Assembly (NCBI GenBank): GCA_034669045.1
Contig: JAXDOD010000127.1
Coordinates: 1 to 64,000 of the forward strand
DNA length: 64,000 nucleotides
From: VAZQ01 sp034669045
GTDB taxonomy: Bacteria > Pseudomonadota > Alphaproteobacteria > Rhizobiales > Xanthobacteraceae
Direction: 5' to 3'
Shown: in pieces, positions 25,872 through 34,730 of the stretch
Layout of the letters: the number at the start of each line of letters is the position of its first letter
Position numbering within the stretch: the stretch's first letter is position 1
Position numbers and translations under genes: made by a program
Notes under the pieces: model-generated
Databases searched by the model: none
What the model was told of the DNA's origin: nothing
The model's input: the letters and a program-made list of their open reading frames with translations, nothing else

Positions 25872-27261
25872 CGAGCGCCAGCACCGGCAGCAGCACGATC
25901 GCCGCACAGGCGAGATAGCCCAGGAAGCTCGGCATCTTCACGCCGCGCTCGACCGCGATGGCATAGACCATGAGGTTGGGCGCGTTGCCGATATAGGTGA
26001 GCGCGCCCATGTAGACCGCGCCCATGGAGATCGCGGCGAGCGTCTTTGCGAGCGGCCCCATCAGCGTCTGCGCATTGCCGCCGGCGAGCTCGAAGAACAC
26101 CAGATAGGTCGGTGCATTGTCGAGAACGGCCGAGAGCGTGCCGGTCAGCCACAAATAGGCCAACACCTGCGGGGCGCCGTCGCGCGCGGTCACCGCGGCG
26201 AGCAGCCATGAGAATGTGCCGTTCGCGCCGGCGTGGAGCATCGCCAGCACCGGGATGATGCAGGCGAAGATACCGGCGAACAGGATCGCAACCTCGATGA
26301 TCGGATCGAAGGTGAAGCCGTTCGCCTCGCGGTGCTCCTCGGGGGTGAGACGGAGCGAGGCGATGGCGATGACCACCAGAACGACGTCACGCACGAGGTT
26401 CTGCAGCTCGATCCGGGTGCCGTAGAGATCGAGCTCGATGTTCGGCTTCCACGCCGCCGCGGCCAGGATGGCGCCGACGATGGCCGCGATCAGCACCAGG
26501 TTGATGATGCCGCGCACGTGCAGGTCGGCGGGCGGCGGCGGCGGTTCGCCGACGGTCTGCACCAGGCGGTCCTTGCGATGGAACCAGAGATCGACCGCAA
26601 CGAAGATCGCGAGCACGAGACCGGCAACCAGCGCGGTCGGCAGGGCGAGGTGCCGCGTCGTCCAGAAGAAATCGACCCCGCGCAAGAAACCCATGAACAG
26701 CGGCGGATCGCCCAGCGGCGAGAGCGCGCCGCCGACATTGGCGACCAGGATGATGAAGAACACCACCACGTGGACATTGTGCAGCCGCGCCGCGTTGGCG
26801 CGAATGAGCGGGCGGATCAGGATCATCGCCGCGCCGGTGGTGCCCACGAGGCTCGCGATCGCGGTGCCGAAGACGAGGATGGCGGTGTTGACGAGCGGCG
26901 TGCCGCGCAGGTTGCCGGTCACCAGGATGCCGCCGGCGACCACGTAGAGCGCGAACAGCAGGACGATGAAGCTCAGGTATTCCGTGAACAGCGCGTGCAC
27001 GAGAGCCGCGAGCGCGGTGGGGACGCCGTAGAGCGCGGCCATCGGAGCGAGCGTCAGCGTGCCCCAGACGAAGGCGAGCTTGCCGTAATGGCGGTGCCAG
27101 ATGCGCGGGAACAGCAGCGGCCCCGCCGCGATGGTGAGCAGGATGCCGACGAACGGCAGCGCCCACGGCCAGCGCAGCGCGGCGCCGTCGAGGGCGGCGG
27201 CGTGGGCGTGCGCGGGTGCGAGCACCGCAAAAAACAAAGCGATAAAAAGGGTTCGCCACAT
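25846..27261 (-). CDS. NhaD-type Na+/H+ antiporter (ion transporter superfamily)
   Basis: A 471-residue inner-membrane protein with an N-terminal signal-like segment (FIALFFAVLAPAHAHAA) and about 12 further hydrophobic segments. Typical motifs are GTTGAAMILIRPLIRAN, NVGGALSPLGDPPLFMGFLRGV and, in the second half, TGTLSAVLDNAPTYLVFFELAGG and MGALTYIGNAPNLMV: two pseudo-symmetric re-entrant regions, each with Asn/Thr/Pro. NhaD exports Na+ in exchange for protons. It could also be a divalent-anion or arsenite-type carrier, but the NAPT and GNAPN motifs favour NhaD. Confidence 0.83.
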   Translation of the reverse strand: MWRTLFIALFFAVLAPAHAHAAALDGAALRWPWALPFVGILLTIAAGPLLFPRIWHRHYGKLAFVWGTLTLAPMAALYGVPTALAALVHALFTEYLSFIVLLFALYVVAGGILVTGNLRGTPLVNTAILVFGTAIASLVGTTGAAMILIRPLIRANAARLHNVHVVVFFIILVANVGGALSPLGDPPLFMGFLRGVDFFWTTRHLALPTALVAGLVLAIFVAVDLWFHRKDRLVQTVGEPPPPPADLHVRGIINLVLIAAIVGAILAAAAWKPNIELDLYGTRIELQNLVRDVVLVVIAIASLRLTPEEHREANGFTFDPIIEVAILFAGIFACIIPVLAMLHAGANGTFSWLLAAVTARDGAPQVLAYLWLTGTLSAVLDNAPTYLVFFELAGGNAQTLMGPLAKTLAAISMGAVYMGALTYIGNAPNLMVYAIAVERGVKMPSFLGYLACAAIVLLPVLALVTYVFAGI

Positions 27262-27267
27262 CGCGTG

Positions 27268-27411
27268 TCAGGCATGCCACGGGTTGGTCGCAGCCACATC
27301 CACCCGCTCGAAGGGTTCGACGTCCCCTGTGAGGACCGTGAGCCCATGATGCAAGGCAGTCGCGGCGAACAGATCAGGTTCCGGAAAGGTGTAGCCGCTC
27401 TTTCTTCCCAT
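27268..27411 (-). pseudogene. C-terminal remnant of a PIN-domain (VapC) toxin
   Basis: The 47-codon frame reads FPEPDLFAAATALHH-like sequence (exactly PEPDLFAATALHHG), LTVLTGDVEPFERVDV and NPWHA, which is the last third of a VapC toxin. The first two acidic positions of the PIN active site are missing. No antitoxin gene remains beside it. It lies between nhaD and polA. Confidence 0.65.
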
Positions 27412-27457
27412 ATTCTTTAGGATTCGCCATTGCATCGATCGTTCAACTGGCGATTGG

Positions 27458-27473
27458 AGGGAGCGCGCTCCCT
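27458..27473 (-). terminator. Palindrome just after polA
   Basis: AGGGAGCGCGCTCCCT is a perfect 16-bp palindrome starting two bases after the polA stop. A termination role is plausible, but there is no U-tract. Confidence 0.3.
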
Positions 27474-27474
27474 T

Positions 27475-30400
27475 TCAATGCGCCTCGTCCCAATTGTGCG
27501 CGGCGCGGGCGTCGACCTGCAACGGCACCGAGAGCGACAGCGCCGGCATCGGCGCCTCCTCCATCACGGCCCTTATCACCGGCAGCGTCCGCTCGACCTC
27601 GTCCTCCGGTAGCTCGAACACCAGTTCGTCGTGCACCTGCAGGAGCATCTGCGCATTGAGCTTCTCCGCCGCGAGCGCGGCGTCCATGCGCACCATGGCG
27701 CGGCGGATGATGTCGGCGGCGGTGCCTTGCAGCCGCGCATTGATGGCCGCACGTTCATTGAAGGAGCGGATCGAGGGATTCGAATTGGCGATGTCGGGAT
27801 AGTGGCACTTGCGCCCGAACAGCGTGAGCACGTAGCCGTTCTTCTTGGCGAAGACCTTGGTCTCCTCCATATAGTCGCGGATGCCGGGGAAGCGCTCGAA
27901 ATATTTCCTGATGTAGGCGCCGGCCTCCTCGCGCGCGATGCCGAGCTGGTTGGCGAGCCCGAAGGCCGAGATGCCGTAGATGATGCCGAAGTTGATGGCC
28001 TTGGCACGGCGCCGAACCTCGCCGGGCATGCCTTTCACCGGCACGCCGAACATCTCCGACGCCGTCATGGCGTGGATGTCGAGGCCTTCGCGGAACGCCG
28101 TTTGCAGCGCCTCGATGTTGGCGATCTCGGCGAGCAGGCGCAGCTCGATCTGGGAGTAGTCCGCGGAAGCGAGCTTCATCCCCGCAGTCGCGATGAAAGC
28201 GCGACGGATCTTGCGGCCCTCCTCGGTGCGGATCGGGATGTTCTGCAGGTTCGGCTCGGAGGAGGAGAGGCGGCCGGTGGGCGTCGCTGCCAGCGCGTAG
28301 CTCGTGTGCACCCGATGCGTGTCCGGGTTGACGTAATCCGGCAACGCATCCGTGTAGGTCGATTTGAGCTTCGTGACCTGGCGCCATTCCAGGATCTTCT
28401 GCGGCAGGTGGTGGCCTTGTTCGGCCAGTTCGTCGAGGACGCGCGCGCCCGTCGACCATTGCCCGGTCTTGGTCTTGGTGCCGCCGGGCAAGCCCATCTT
28501 GCCGAACAGGATGTCGCCCAACTGCTTCGGGCTGCCCGGATTGAACGTGGGCTCGCCGGCGAGCTGGCGGACCTCGGCCTCGAGCCCTACCGCGCGCTGC
28601 GCGAATTCTCCGGACAATCGCGAGAGCACCTGCCGGTCGATCGAAATCCCCCGCCGTTCCATGCGCGCCAGCACGGTCGCCAATGGCCGTTCCAGGGTTT
28701 CGTAGACGGCGGCCACCTGGTCTGCGGGAAGCCGGGGCTTCAGCAACATCCACAGGCGCAGGATGGCATCGGCATGTTCCGCGGCATAGTTCGCCGCCTT
28801 TGCGACGTCGATGCAGTCGAACGAAACGCGGGATTTTCCGGAGCCCACCAACGCGGCGTAGTCGATCGCGTCATAGTCGAAATGGCGCTTGGCGAGTTCG
28901 TCGATGCTGTGATTGCCGCGCCCGGCGTCGAGCACGTAGGACATCAAAAGCGTGTCGTCATAAGGATGAATTTCGATGCCGCGCTGCGCGAACATCTGCC
29001 AGGCGAACTTGATGTTGTGGCCGATCTTGACCACGCCGCGATCTTCCAGGAGCGGCCGCAGGGCTTCGAGCGCCGCCGCTTCCGAAACCTGGTCCGCCGC
29101 GATGCCGCCCGCGAATAGGCCCTCGGCGCCGCCGTCGCCGCCTTTTCGATGCGAAATCGGGATGTAGCAGGCTTCGTTCGGTGCGAGCGCGAGCGAAATG
29201 CCGCACAGCGTCGCCTGCATCGGGTCGAGGCTCGTGGTCTCCGCATCGATGGCGACGGCGCCGAGGTCGATCGCGCGCGCAACCCAGGCAGCGATCCGAT
29301 CGGGTGTGCGCAGCACCTCGAAGCGAGAGCGGTCGAACGGAATTTTGCGCAGGGTCTCGGTGCGCGCGGCGACCAGCGATTGCGGCTTGATATCGCTGCC
29401 GGCGGTCGCTGCCATGGGGCGCTTGGGCAGCGTCATCCCTCCGCCCGAAAGGGGCAGGGTGCCCGCCGAGGTCTGCCAGGTGGAACTCTCGACGTTCGCC
29501 TTGACTCCACCCGGTTCGCTGCGCTCGTCCCCCTCCGCTTTCGCGGGCGCCGGCCGGCCCGAGCCGAGCTTGGCATCCGCCTCGATCGCGCCCGCGTCGA
29601 CATCGGCGAATTCCGCCACGCGGCGCGTCAGAGTGTTGAACTCCATCGCCTTGAGGAAGGCGATCAGCCGCTTGTGATCGGGCTCGTGCACGGCGAGCTC
29701 GGCGAGCGGCACGTCGAGCGTCACACGGTCGTCGAGCGTCACCAGCCGCTTTGACAGCCGCGCCAGGTCCGCGTTGTCGATCAAGGTCTGCCGGCGCTTG
29801 TCCTGCTTGATCTCGCCGGCGCGCTGGAGCAGCGTCTCCAGGTCGCCGTACTCGCAGATGAGCTGTGCCGCGGTCTTGACGCCGATGCCGGGCACGCCCG
29901 GCACGTTGTCGGTGGAGTCGCCGATCAGCGCCTGCACCTCGATCACCTTGTTCGGCGGCACGCCGAACTTCTCGATCACCTCCGCGATGCCGATCTTCTT
30001 GTCCTTCATGGTGTCGTACATGATCACGCAGTCGTTCACGAGCTGCATCAGGTCCTTGTCCGACGACACGATGGTGGTGGTCGCGCCGGCCTCGCAGGCC
30101 TCGCGCGCATAGGTCGCGATCAGGTCGTCGGCCTCGAAGCCCGCCTGTTCCAGGCACGGCAGGTCGAAGGCGCGCACCGCCTCGTGGATGAGCCCGAACT
30201 GCGGGATCAGGTCGTCGGGCGGGTCGGGCCGGTGCGCCTTGTACTTGGGATAGAATTCAGTGCGGAAGGTCTTCTCCGACTTGTCGAACACGATCGCGAG
30301 ATGGGTCGGCCGCTCCTCCGGCTTCATGTCGCGCAGGAGCTTCCACAGCATGTTGCAGAAGCCGAGCACGGCGTTGACCTGCAGCCCGTCCGACTTCCTG

Positions 30401-30534
30401 GTGAGCGGCGGCAGCGCGTGATAGGCGCGGAAGATGTAGGACGAGCCGTCCACCAGAAAGACATGGTCGCCCGTCTGCGGCGCGCGGCCGGACACGGCGG
30501 AGGGCTTGGCGGGCGTTGCTTCCGGGGCTGGCAT
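27475..30534 (-). CDS. polA: DNA polymerase I
   Basis: A 1019-residue enzyme, long but usual for Rhizobiales. The N-terminal 5' nuclease has FLVDGSSYIFRAYHA, EADDLIATYA, SSDKDLMQLV and IGDSTDNVPGVPGIG. The 3'-5' exonuclease domain keeps VAIDAETTSLDPM (DxE), KIGHNIKF and YAAEHADAILRLW, so proofreading looks possible. The polymerase has SADYSQIELRLLAEI (motif A), RRAKAINFGIIYG (motif B) and LLQVHDELVFE (motif C). It fills gaps in repair and removes RNA primers. Residues 320-400 form a variable linker between the first two domains. Confidence 0.98.
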   Translation of the reverse strand: MPAPEATPAKPSAVSGRAPQTGDHVFLVDGSSYIFRAYHALPPLTRKSDGLQVNAVLGFCNMLWKLLRDMKPEERPTHLAIVFDKSEKTFRTEFYPKYKAHRPDPPDDLIPQFGLIHEAVRAFDLPCLEQAGFEADDLIATYAREACEAGATTTIVSSDKDLMQLVNDCVIMYDTMKDKKIGIAEVIEKFGVPPNKVIEVQALIGDSTDNVPGVPGIGVKTAAQLICEYGDLETLLQRAGEIKQDKRRQTLIDNADLARLSKRLVTLDDRVTLDVPLAELAVHEPDHKRLIAFLKAMEFNTLTRRVAEFADVDAGAIEADAKLGSGRPAPAKAEGDERSEPGGVKANVESSTWQTSAGTLPLSGGGMTLPKRPMAATAGSDIKPQSLVAARTETLRKIPFDRSRFEVLRTPDRIAAWVARAIDLGAVAIDAETTSLDPMQATLCGISLALAPNEACYIPISHRKGGDGGAEGLFAGGIAADQVSEAAALEALRPLLEDRGVVKIGHNIKFAWQMFAQRGIEIHPYDDTLLMSYVLDAGRGNHSIDELAKRHFDYDAIDYAALVGSGKSRVSFDCIDVAKAANYAAEHADAILRLWMLLKPRLPADQVAAVYETLERPLATVLARMERRGISIDRQVLSRLSGEFAQRAVGLEAEVRQLAGEPTFNPGSPKQLGDILFGKMGLPGGTKTKTGQWSTGARVLDELAEQGHHLPQKILEWRQVTKLKSTYTDALPDYVNPDTHRVHTSYALAATPTGRLSSSEPNLQNIPIRTEEGRKIRRAFIATAGMKLASADYSQIELRLLAEIANIEALQTAFREGLDIHAMTASEMFGVPVKGMPGEVRRRAKAINFGIIYGISAFGLANQLGIAREEAGAYIRKYFERFPGIRDYMEETKVFAKKNGYVLTLFGRKCHYPDIANSNPSIRSFNERAAINARLQGTAADIIRRAMVRMDAALAAEKLNAQMLLQVHDELVFELPEDEVERTLPVIRAVMEEAPMPALSLSVPLQVDARAAHNWDEAH

Positions 30535-30604
30535 GATGGCCCGAATGTGGGCCGTCGGGTGCGGATTGGCAACGTCTGTAGGCGGTTATGGCCGGTTCTC
30601 TCCA

Positions 30605-30706
30605 CCGTCATTCCGGAAGCCGCGAAGCCGCTGTCCGGAATCCATGAATCACGGCTGCGGAGTATGGATTCCGGCCCCGGGCGTGCGGCCGGCCCCGGAA
30701 TGACGG
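30605..30706. repeat. Nested palindromic repeat, copy A
   Basis: Outer arms are CCGTCATTCCGG (30605-30616) and CCGGAATGACGG (30695-30706). Inner arms are CCGGAATCCAT (30635-30645) and ATGGATTCCGG (30664-30674). It fills the gap between polA and the acyltransferase gene and abuts the latter's stop. A second copy with the same architecture lies at 53385-53482. Confidence 0.8.
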
Positions 30707-31735
30707 CTACTGCGCGGGCTGCAGCACCAGTTGCTTCTTCGGCGCCAGGCAGAATTGTTCCGGGCGCTCGAACAGGATCCGCAGCGGCGTCATCCGCACT
30801 GCCCAGAACAGGCAGAGTGCGCCGATGACGCCCGCGAGCGTCACCAGCGCCGATATGGTCCCGACGTCGGCGATCCAGCCGGTCTTGACGAGCACCATGC
30901 GGCTTGCGGCCATCGGCAGGAAGAACGCGAGATAGATGACGATCGAGTTCTGGCCGCAATAGCGCAGCGGCAGGAAGACATTGCGCTTGGCCATCAGCGC
31001 AGCGAGCGTGACCACGGCGGCCGCGCCGGCAAGCCCGAGCGCCAGCGACACGACCGGGAACTCGGCGAGCCCGTTGAACACGAGCGCGCCGTTGAGGGAC
31101 GTCCAGATCGCGAGGCCGGCGAGCGCCGCTTGCGGCGACGCCTGTGCGTCGCGCGCGAGCGCGAAGATGCGCGGCGCCAGGACATAGCCGGTGTAGAAGA
31201 ACACGAAGCGGCTCGCGAACTCGTCGATGACCGTGAAGCCGGTATGGATCGACGCGATCTGCAGCGCCGCCGCGGCGAGCCAGACCAGCAGCGGCGGGAT
31301 GCGCAGGCCATGCGCCAGCTTGGTTACGACGAAGAAGATCGGCAGCAGGTAGATGAACCAGAGCGTGCCGAACGGCTCCCAGAAGGTTTCAAGATAGAGG
31401 TAGGCGAGGCCGCCGGCGCCGTGTTCGTGCGCCAGCCCCGGCGCCTTCAGGGCGAACTGGATCGCGGTCCACAGCAGGTAGAAATAGGCGAAATGGACGA
31501 CCTTGCGGTCGAGATAGGTGCGCCAGTCGCGGTCGATGACCTGCGCCAGGAACAGGCCGGAGATCAGGAAGAAGTCCGGCATCCGGAACGGCCTGGCGAA
31601 GGCGACGACGGTGTGCAGCCAGCCTTCCTGCCCCAGCGCATTGCCGACGCCCAGGGTCGAATGCATCATCACCACGAAGACGATGCAGAAGCCCTTGGCA
31701 TAGTCGACCCAGTCGACGCGCGATGTGTCATTCAT
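30707..31735 (-). CDS. Acyltransferase 3 family membrane protein
   Basis: A 342-residue multi-pass protein with about ten hydrophobic segments. The family N-terminus is VDWVDYAKGFCIVFVVMMHS (the Asp, Lys/Arg and His of the acyltransferase 3 site), followed by RPFRMPDFFLISGLFLA and YLDRKVVHFAYFYLLW. These enzymes O-acylate surface polysaccharides or glucans with an acyl donor from the cytoplasm. The substrate is unknown. ATG 31735 is used; ATGs at 31741 and 31753 are alternatives. A palindromic repeat abuts its stop codon. Confidence 0.83.
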   Translation of the reverse strand: MNDTSRVDWVDYAKGFCIVFVVMMHSTLGVGNALGQEGWLHTVVAFARPFRMPDFFLISGLFLAQVIDRDWRTYLDRKVVHFAYFYLLWTAIQFALKAPGLAHEHGAGGLAYLYLETFWEPFGTLWFIYLLPIFFVVTKLAHGLRIPPLLVWLAAAALQIASIHTGFTVIDEFASRFVFFYTGYVLAPRIFALARDAQASPQAALAGLAIWTSLNGALVFNGLAEFPVVSLALGLAGAAAVVTLAALMAKRNVFLPLRYCGQNSIVIYLAFFLPMAASRMVLVKTGWIADVGTISALVTLAGVIGALCLFWAVRMTPLRILFERPEQFCLAPKKQLVLQPAQ

Positions 31736-31851
31736 GGTCATCGATCGTGTCATTTCGATTCGTATTCGTCTCATAATCGGATAGAGGCGTTGCGTTCGCC
31801 TTTACCAATCAAGGACAGTGCCAGGATCAGCGTTAGGCCGGCATTAACCAC

Positions 31852-34578
31852 ATGGCGTTCACCGAGCCCCTGCCCATCGACGAAGCGTTGCCGGCACTGA
31901 CCGCGGCGCTGCGCGCGCGCAACGCCGCCGTCCTGGTCGCGCCGCCGGGCGCCGGCAAGACCACGCGGGTGCCGCTGGTGCTGGCGCAGGAGCCGTGGGC
32001 GCAGGGCCAGAAGATCATCGTGCTGGAGCCGCGCCGGCTGGCCGCCCGCGCCGCCGCCCTCCGCATGGCCGCGACGCTGGGCGAGACCGTCGGCGAGACC
32101 GTCGGCTATCGCGTGCGCTTCGACTCCAAGGTGTCGCCCAAGACCCGGATCGAGGTCGTCACCGAGGGCGTGTTCACCCGCATGGTGCTGGAGGACGCCG
32201 CGCTCGACGGTATCGCGGCGCTGCTGTTCGACGAGTTCCATGAGCGCTCGCTCGACACCGATCTCGGCCTCGCGCTCGCCCGCGACGTGCAGGAGGGGCT
32301 GCGCGAGGACCTCAAGATTGTGATCATGTCGGCCACCATCGACGGCGCGCGGGTGGGCAGGCTTCTCGGCGACGCGCCGGTGATCGAAAGCCTCGGCCGC
32401 GCCTTCCCGGTCGAAACACGCTATCTCGGCCGCGACCCGCGCGCACGCATCGAACGCGAAATGACTGACGCCGTGCTGGCGGCGTTGCGCGCCGAGACCG
32501 GTTCTGTGCTGGCGTTCCTGCCGGGCGCGGCCGAGATCCGCCGCACCGAGACGCTGCTGCGCGAACGCGTCGCCGATCCGGCCGTCGACATCGTCGCGCT
32601 CTATGGCGCGCTCGACGCCGACGTGCAGGACCGCGCGATCGCGCCCGCGCCGAAGGGCCGGCGCAAGGTCGTGCTCGCGACCTCGATCGCGGAGACTTCG
32701 CTCACCATCGAGGGCGTGCGGATCGTGGTCGATTGCGGGCTGTCGCGGGTGCCGCGCTACGAGCCGGACGTGGGGCTGACGCGGCTCGAGACCGTGCGGG
32801 TGTCGCGGGCGTCGGCCGACCAGCGCCGCGGCCGCGCCGGCCGCACCGAGCCCGGCATCTGCTACCGGCTGTGGGACGAACCGCAGACCGCCTCGCTGCC
32901 GTCCGCCAGCATGCCGGAAATTCTCGCCGCCGATCTGAGCAGCCTGGCGCTCGATCTCGCCTATTGGGGCGTCGCCGATCCGGCCTCGCTCGCCTTCCTC
33001 GATCCGCCGCCGCGTCCGGCGCTCGCGGAGGCGAAGGCGCTGCTCGCCGAACTCGGCGCCATCGATGGCTCCGGGCGCATCACCGTCGAGGGTCGGCGGC
33101 TGCGGCAGTTGCCGCTGCCGCCGCGGCTGGCGCGCATGGTGGTCGACGGCGCGAGCGCGGGCGAGGCCGCGCTGGCGGCGGACATTGCGCTCGTCCTTAC
33201 CGAGCGCGGCCTCGGCGGCACCGACGTCGATCTCGCGCACCGCCTGGATGCCCTGCGCCGCGATCGCTCCCGGCGTGCGCAGGACGCGCGCGCGATGGCC
33301 AGGCGCTGGGCGGATGTCGCGAGCGCGGACGTGGCCAGCGCGGATGATGGCAATGCGGATGTCGCGGGTGCGGATGTCGCTGGGGCCAATGTCTTGCCGC
33401 GCGGGCGGTCTGCTCCCTCCCCCCTTGTGGGGGAGGGCTGGGGAGGGGGGTCGAGCAGAGGTGCTCCGATGGTGCCTCATCGAACGACTCCCACCCCCAA
33501 CCCCTCCCCACACGGGGGAGGGGAGCGGAGAGACCGGCCTCGCGGGGCGAAGCGGCGAGAGCCGTCGTTGGAAACGAGAGAGCCGTGGTCGGAAATGAAG
33601 GGAGGAGAAGTGTCCCCCGGCCTGCTGCTCGCGCGCGCCTATCCGGACCGCATTGCAAAAAACCGCGGCGCCGGCGGCGCCTACCTGCTCGCCAACGGCC
33701 GCGGCGCCAATGTCGATCCGGTCTCGGCGCTGTCGCGCGAGCCGTTCCTGGCCGTCGGCGAAATCACCGGCAGCGCCGCGCAGGGCCGCATCGTGCTCGC
33801 TTCAGCGCTCACCCTCGTCGAGATCGAGGCGCATTTCGGCGATCGCATCGAAAGCCGCGAGGACATCGCCTTCGACGACAAGACTGAAGCCTTGCGTGGC
33901 CGCCGCGTGCGCAAGCTTGGCGCGCTGGTCCTGTCCGACCGGCGCGTCAAGGTCGAGCCGGGCGACGAAACCGCGCGGATGCTTGCGCAGGCTGCTGCGC
34001 GGATCGGGATCGATCGCCTGCCCTGGACCTCGATGCTTCGCCGGTTGCGCGAGCGTGTGATGTTCCTGCGTCGCGCCGAAGGTGCCGAATGGCCCGATCT
34101 GTCCGATGCCGCCCTGGCGACGACAGTTTCGGATTGGCTTGAGCCGATTCTCCTGTTCAAGACCTCCCTGGTCGATGTGCAGCCTGATGAACTCGACACG
34201 GCGTTCTCAGTGCTGCTGCCCTGGGCACTGAAACGGCGGCTCGACGCCGAGGCGCCCACGCACTTCGTCGCGCCCTCCGGCTCCTCGGTGCCGATCGACT
34301 ATGCGGCCGAAGGCGGGCCCAAGCTTTCGATCCGCGTGCAGGAGCTGTTCGGGCTCGACCGTCACCCGACCATCGCCGGCGGGCGGGTTGCGCTCCTGGT
34401 CGAGCTTCTCTCGCCCGCGCGCCGGCCGGTGCAGGTGACGCGCGACCTGCCGGGTTTCTGGCGCGGCAGCTACGCTGCGGTCAAAGCCGAGATGAAGGGC
34501 CGTTATCCGCGCCATCCCTGGCCCGACGACCCGCTGGCGGCGCCGGCGACCCGCCGCGCCAAGCCGCGCGGCGGGTAG
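31852..34578 (+). CDS. hrpB: ATP-dependent helicase HrpB with internal repeat insertion
   Basis: A 908-residue DEAH helicase; HrpB is usually about 810-840. Motifs in order: APPGAGKTTRVPL (I), LEPRRLAARA (Ia), LLFDEFHERSL (II), IIMSATIDG-like VIMSATIDG (III), SIAETSLTIEGV (V) and DQRRGRAGRTEPG (VI). The HrpB C-terminal domain is intact (FWRGSYAAVKAEMKGRYPRHPW). Residues about 487-585 are an extra segment made of a 15-bp tandem repeat and a palindromic repeat translated in frame. The helicase core lies upstream of it, so function may be kept. HrpB's cellular role is poorly known. Confidence 0.93.
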   Translation: MAFTEPLPIDEALPALTAALRARNAAVLVAPPGAGKTTRVPLVLAQEPWAQGQKIIVLEPRRLAARAAALRMAATLGETVGETVGYRVRFDSKVSPKTRIEVVTEGVFTRMVLEDAALDGIAALLFDEFHERSLDTDLGLALARDVQEGLREDLKIVIMSATIDGARVGRLLGDAPVIESLGRAFPVETRYLGRDPRARIEREMTDAVLAALRAETGSVLAFLPGAAEIRRTETLLRERVADPAVDIVALYGALDADVQDRAIAPAPKGRRKVVLATSIAETSLTIEGVRIVVDCGLSRVPRYEPDVGLTRLETVRVSRASADQRRGRAGRTEPGICYRLWDEPQTASLPSASMPEILAADLSSLALDLAYWGVADPASLAFLDPPPRPALAEAKALLAELGAIDGSGRITVEGRRLRQLPLPPRLARMVVDGASAGEAALAADIALVLTERGLGGTDVDLAHRLDALRRDRSRRAQDARAMARRWADVASADVASADDGNADVAGADVAGANVLPRGRSAPSPLVGEGWGGGSSRGAPMVPHRTTPTPNPSPHGGGERRDRPRGAKRREPSLETREPWSEMKGGEVSPGLLLARAYPDRIAKNRGAGGAYLLANGRGANVDPVSALSREPFLAVGEITGSAAQGRIVLASALTLVEIEAHFGDRIESREDIAFDDKTEALRGRRVRKLGALVLSDRRVKVEPGDETARMLAQAAARIGIDRLPWTSMLRRLRERVMFLRRAEGAEWPDLSDAALATTVSDWLEPILLFKTSLVDVQPDELDTAFSVLLPWALKRRLDAEAPTHFVAPSGSSVPIDYAAEGGPKLSIRVQELFGLDRHPTIAGGRVALLVELLSPARRPVQVTRDLPGFWRGSYAAVKAEMKGRYPRHPWPDDPLAAPATRRAKPRGG
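33310..33393. repeat. 15-bp tandem repeat inside hrpB
   Basis: About five and a half units of a 15-bp sequence (type GCGGATGTCGCGAGC) encode ADVAS, ADVAS, ADDGN, ADVAG, ADVAG and a partial unit. Units differ by a few bases, and the array keeps the hrpB frame. Confidence 0.85.
33412..33526. repeat. Palindromic repeat inserted in frame in hrpB
   Basis: The left arm (33412-33450, beginning GCTCCCTCCCCCCTTGTGGG) and right arm (33488-33526, ending CACGGGGGAGGGGAGC) are imperfect inverted repeats of about 39 bases around a 37-base centre. In the hrpB frame they encode PSPLVGEGWGGG and TPTPNPSPHGGG, peptides familiar from spurious ORFs over this GC-rich intergenic repeat type. Here they lie within a conserved gene. 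One related half-element is at 52389-52417. Confidence 0.85.
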
Positions 34579-34730
34579 CGACGACCACCGATACATCGAA
34601 TTTTATCGATGCGTTTCATCCCGCGGTCACCAACGCGTCCGAAAGCGCCGGTTCCGAATGTCGATGTTAGCCACTCCTTCGCGGCGCTGTGGTGTGATTG
34701 CGCCTGGACTCGATCCATTTGCGGTGGACC

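Noticed and set aside
31771..33513. 580-codon minus-strand frame opposite hrpB
   Set aside because: It is an antisense shadow of the helicase gene with an Arg/His/Gly-rich composition and no domain.
33412..33526. CRISPR-like repeat
   Set aside because: There are only two inverted arms, no regularly spaced direct repeats and no cas genes. No CRISPR array is seen anywhere in the window.
33310..33605. hrpB split in two genes or a pseudogene by the insertion
   Set aside because: The frame is open throughout and both the helicase core and the C-terminal domain match HrpB.
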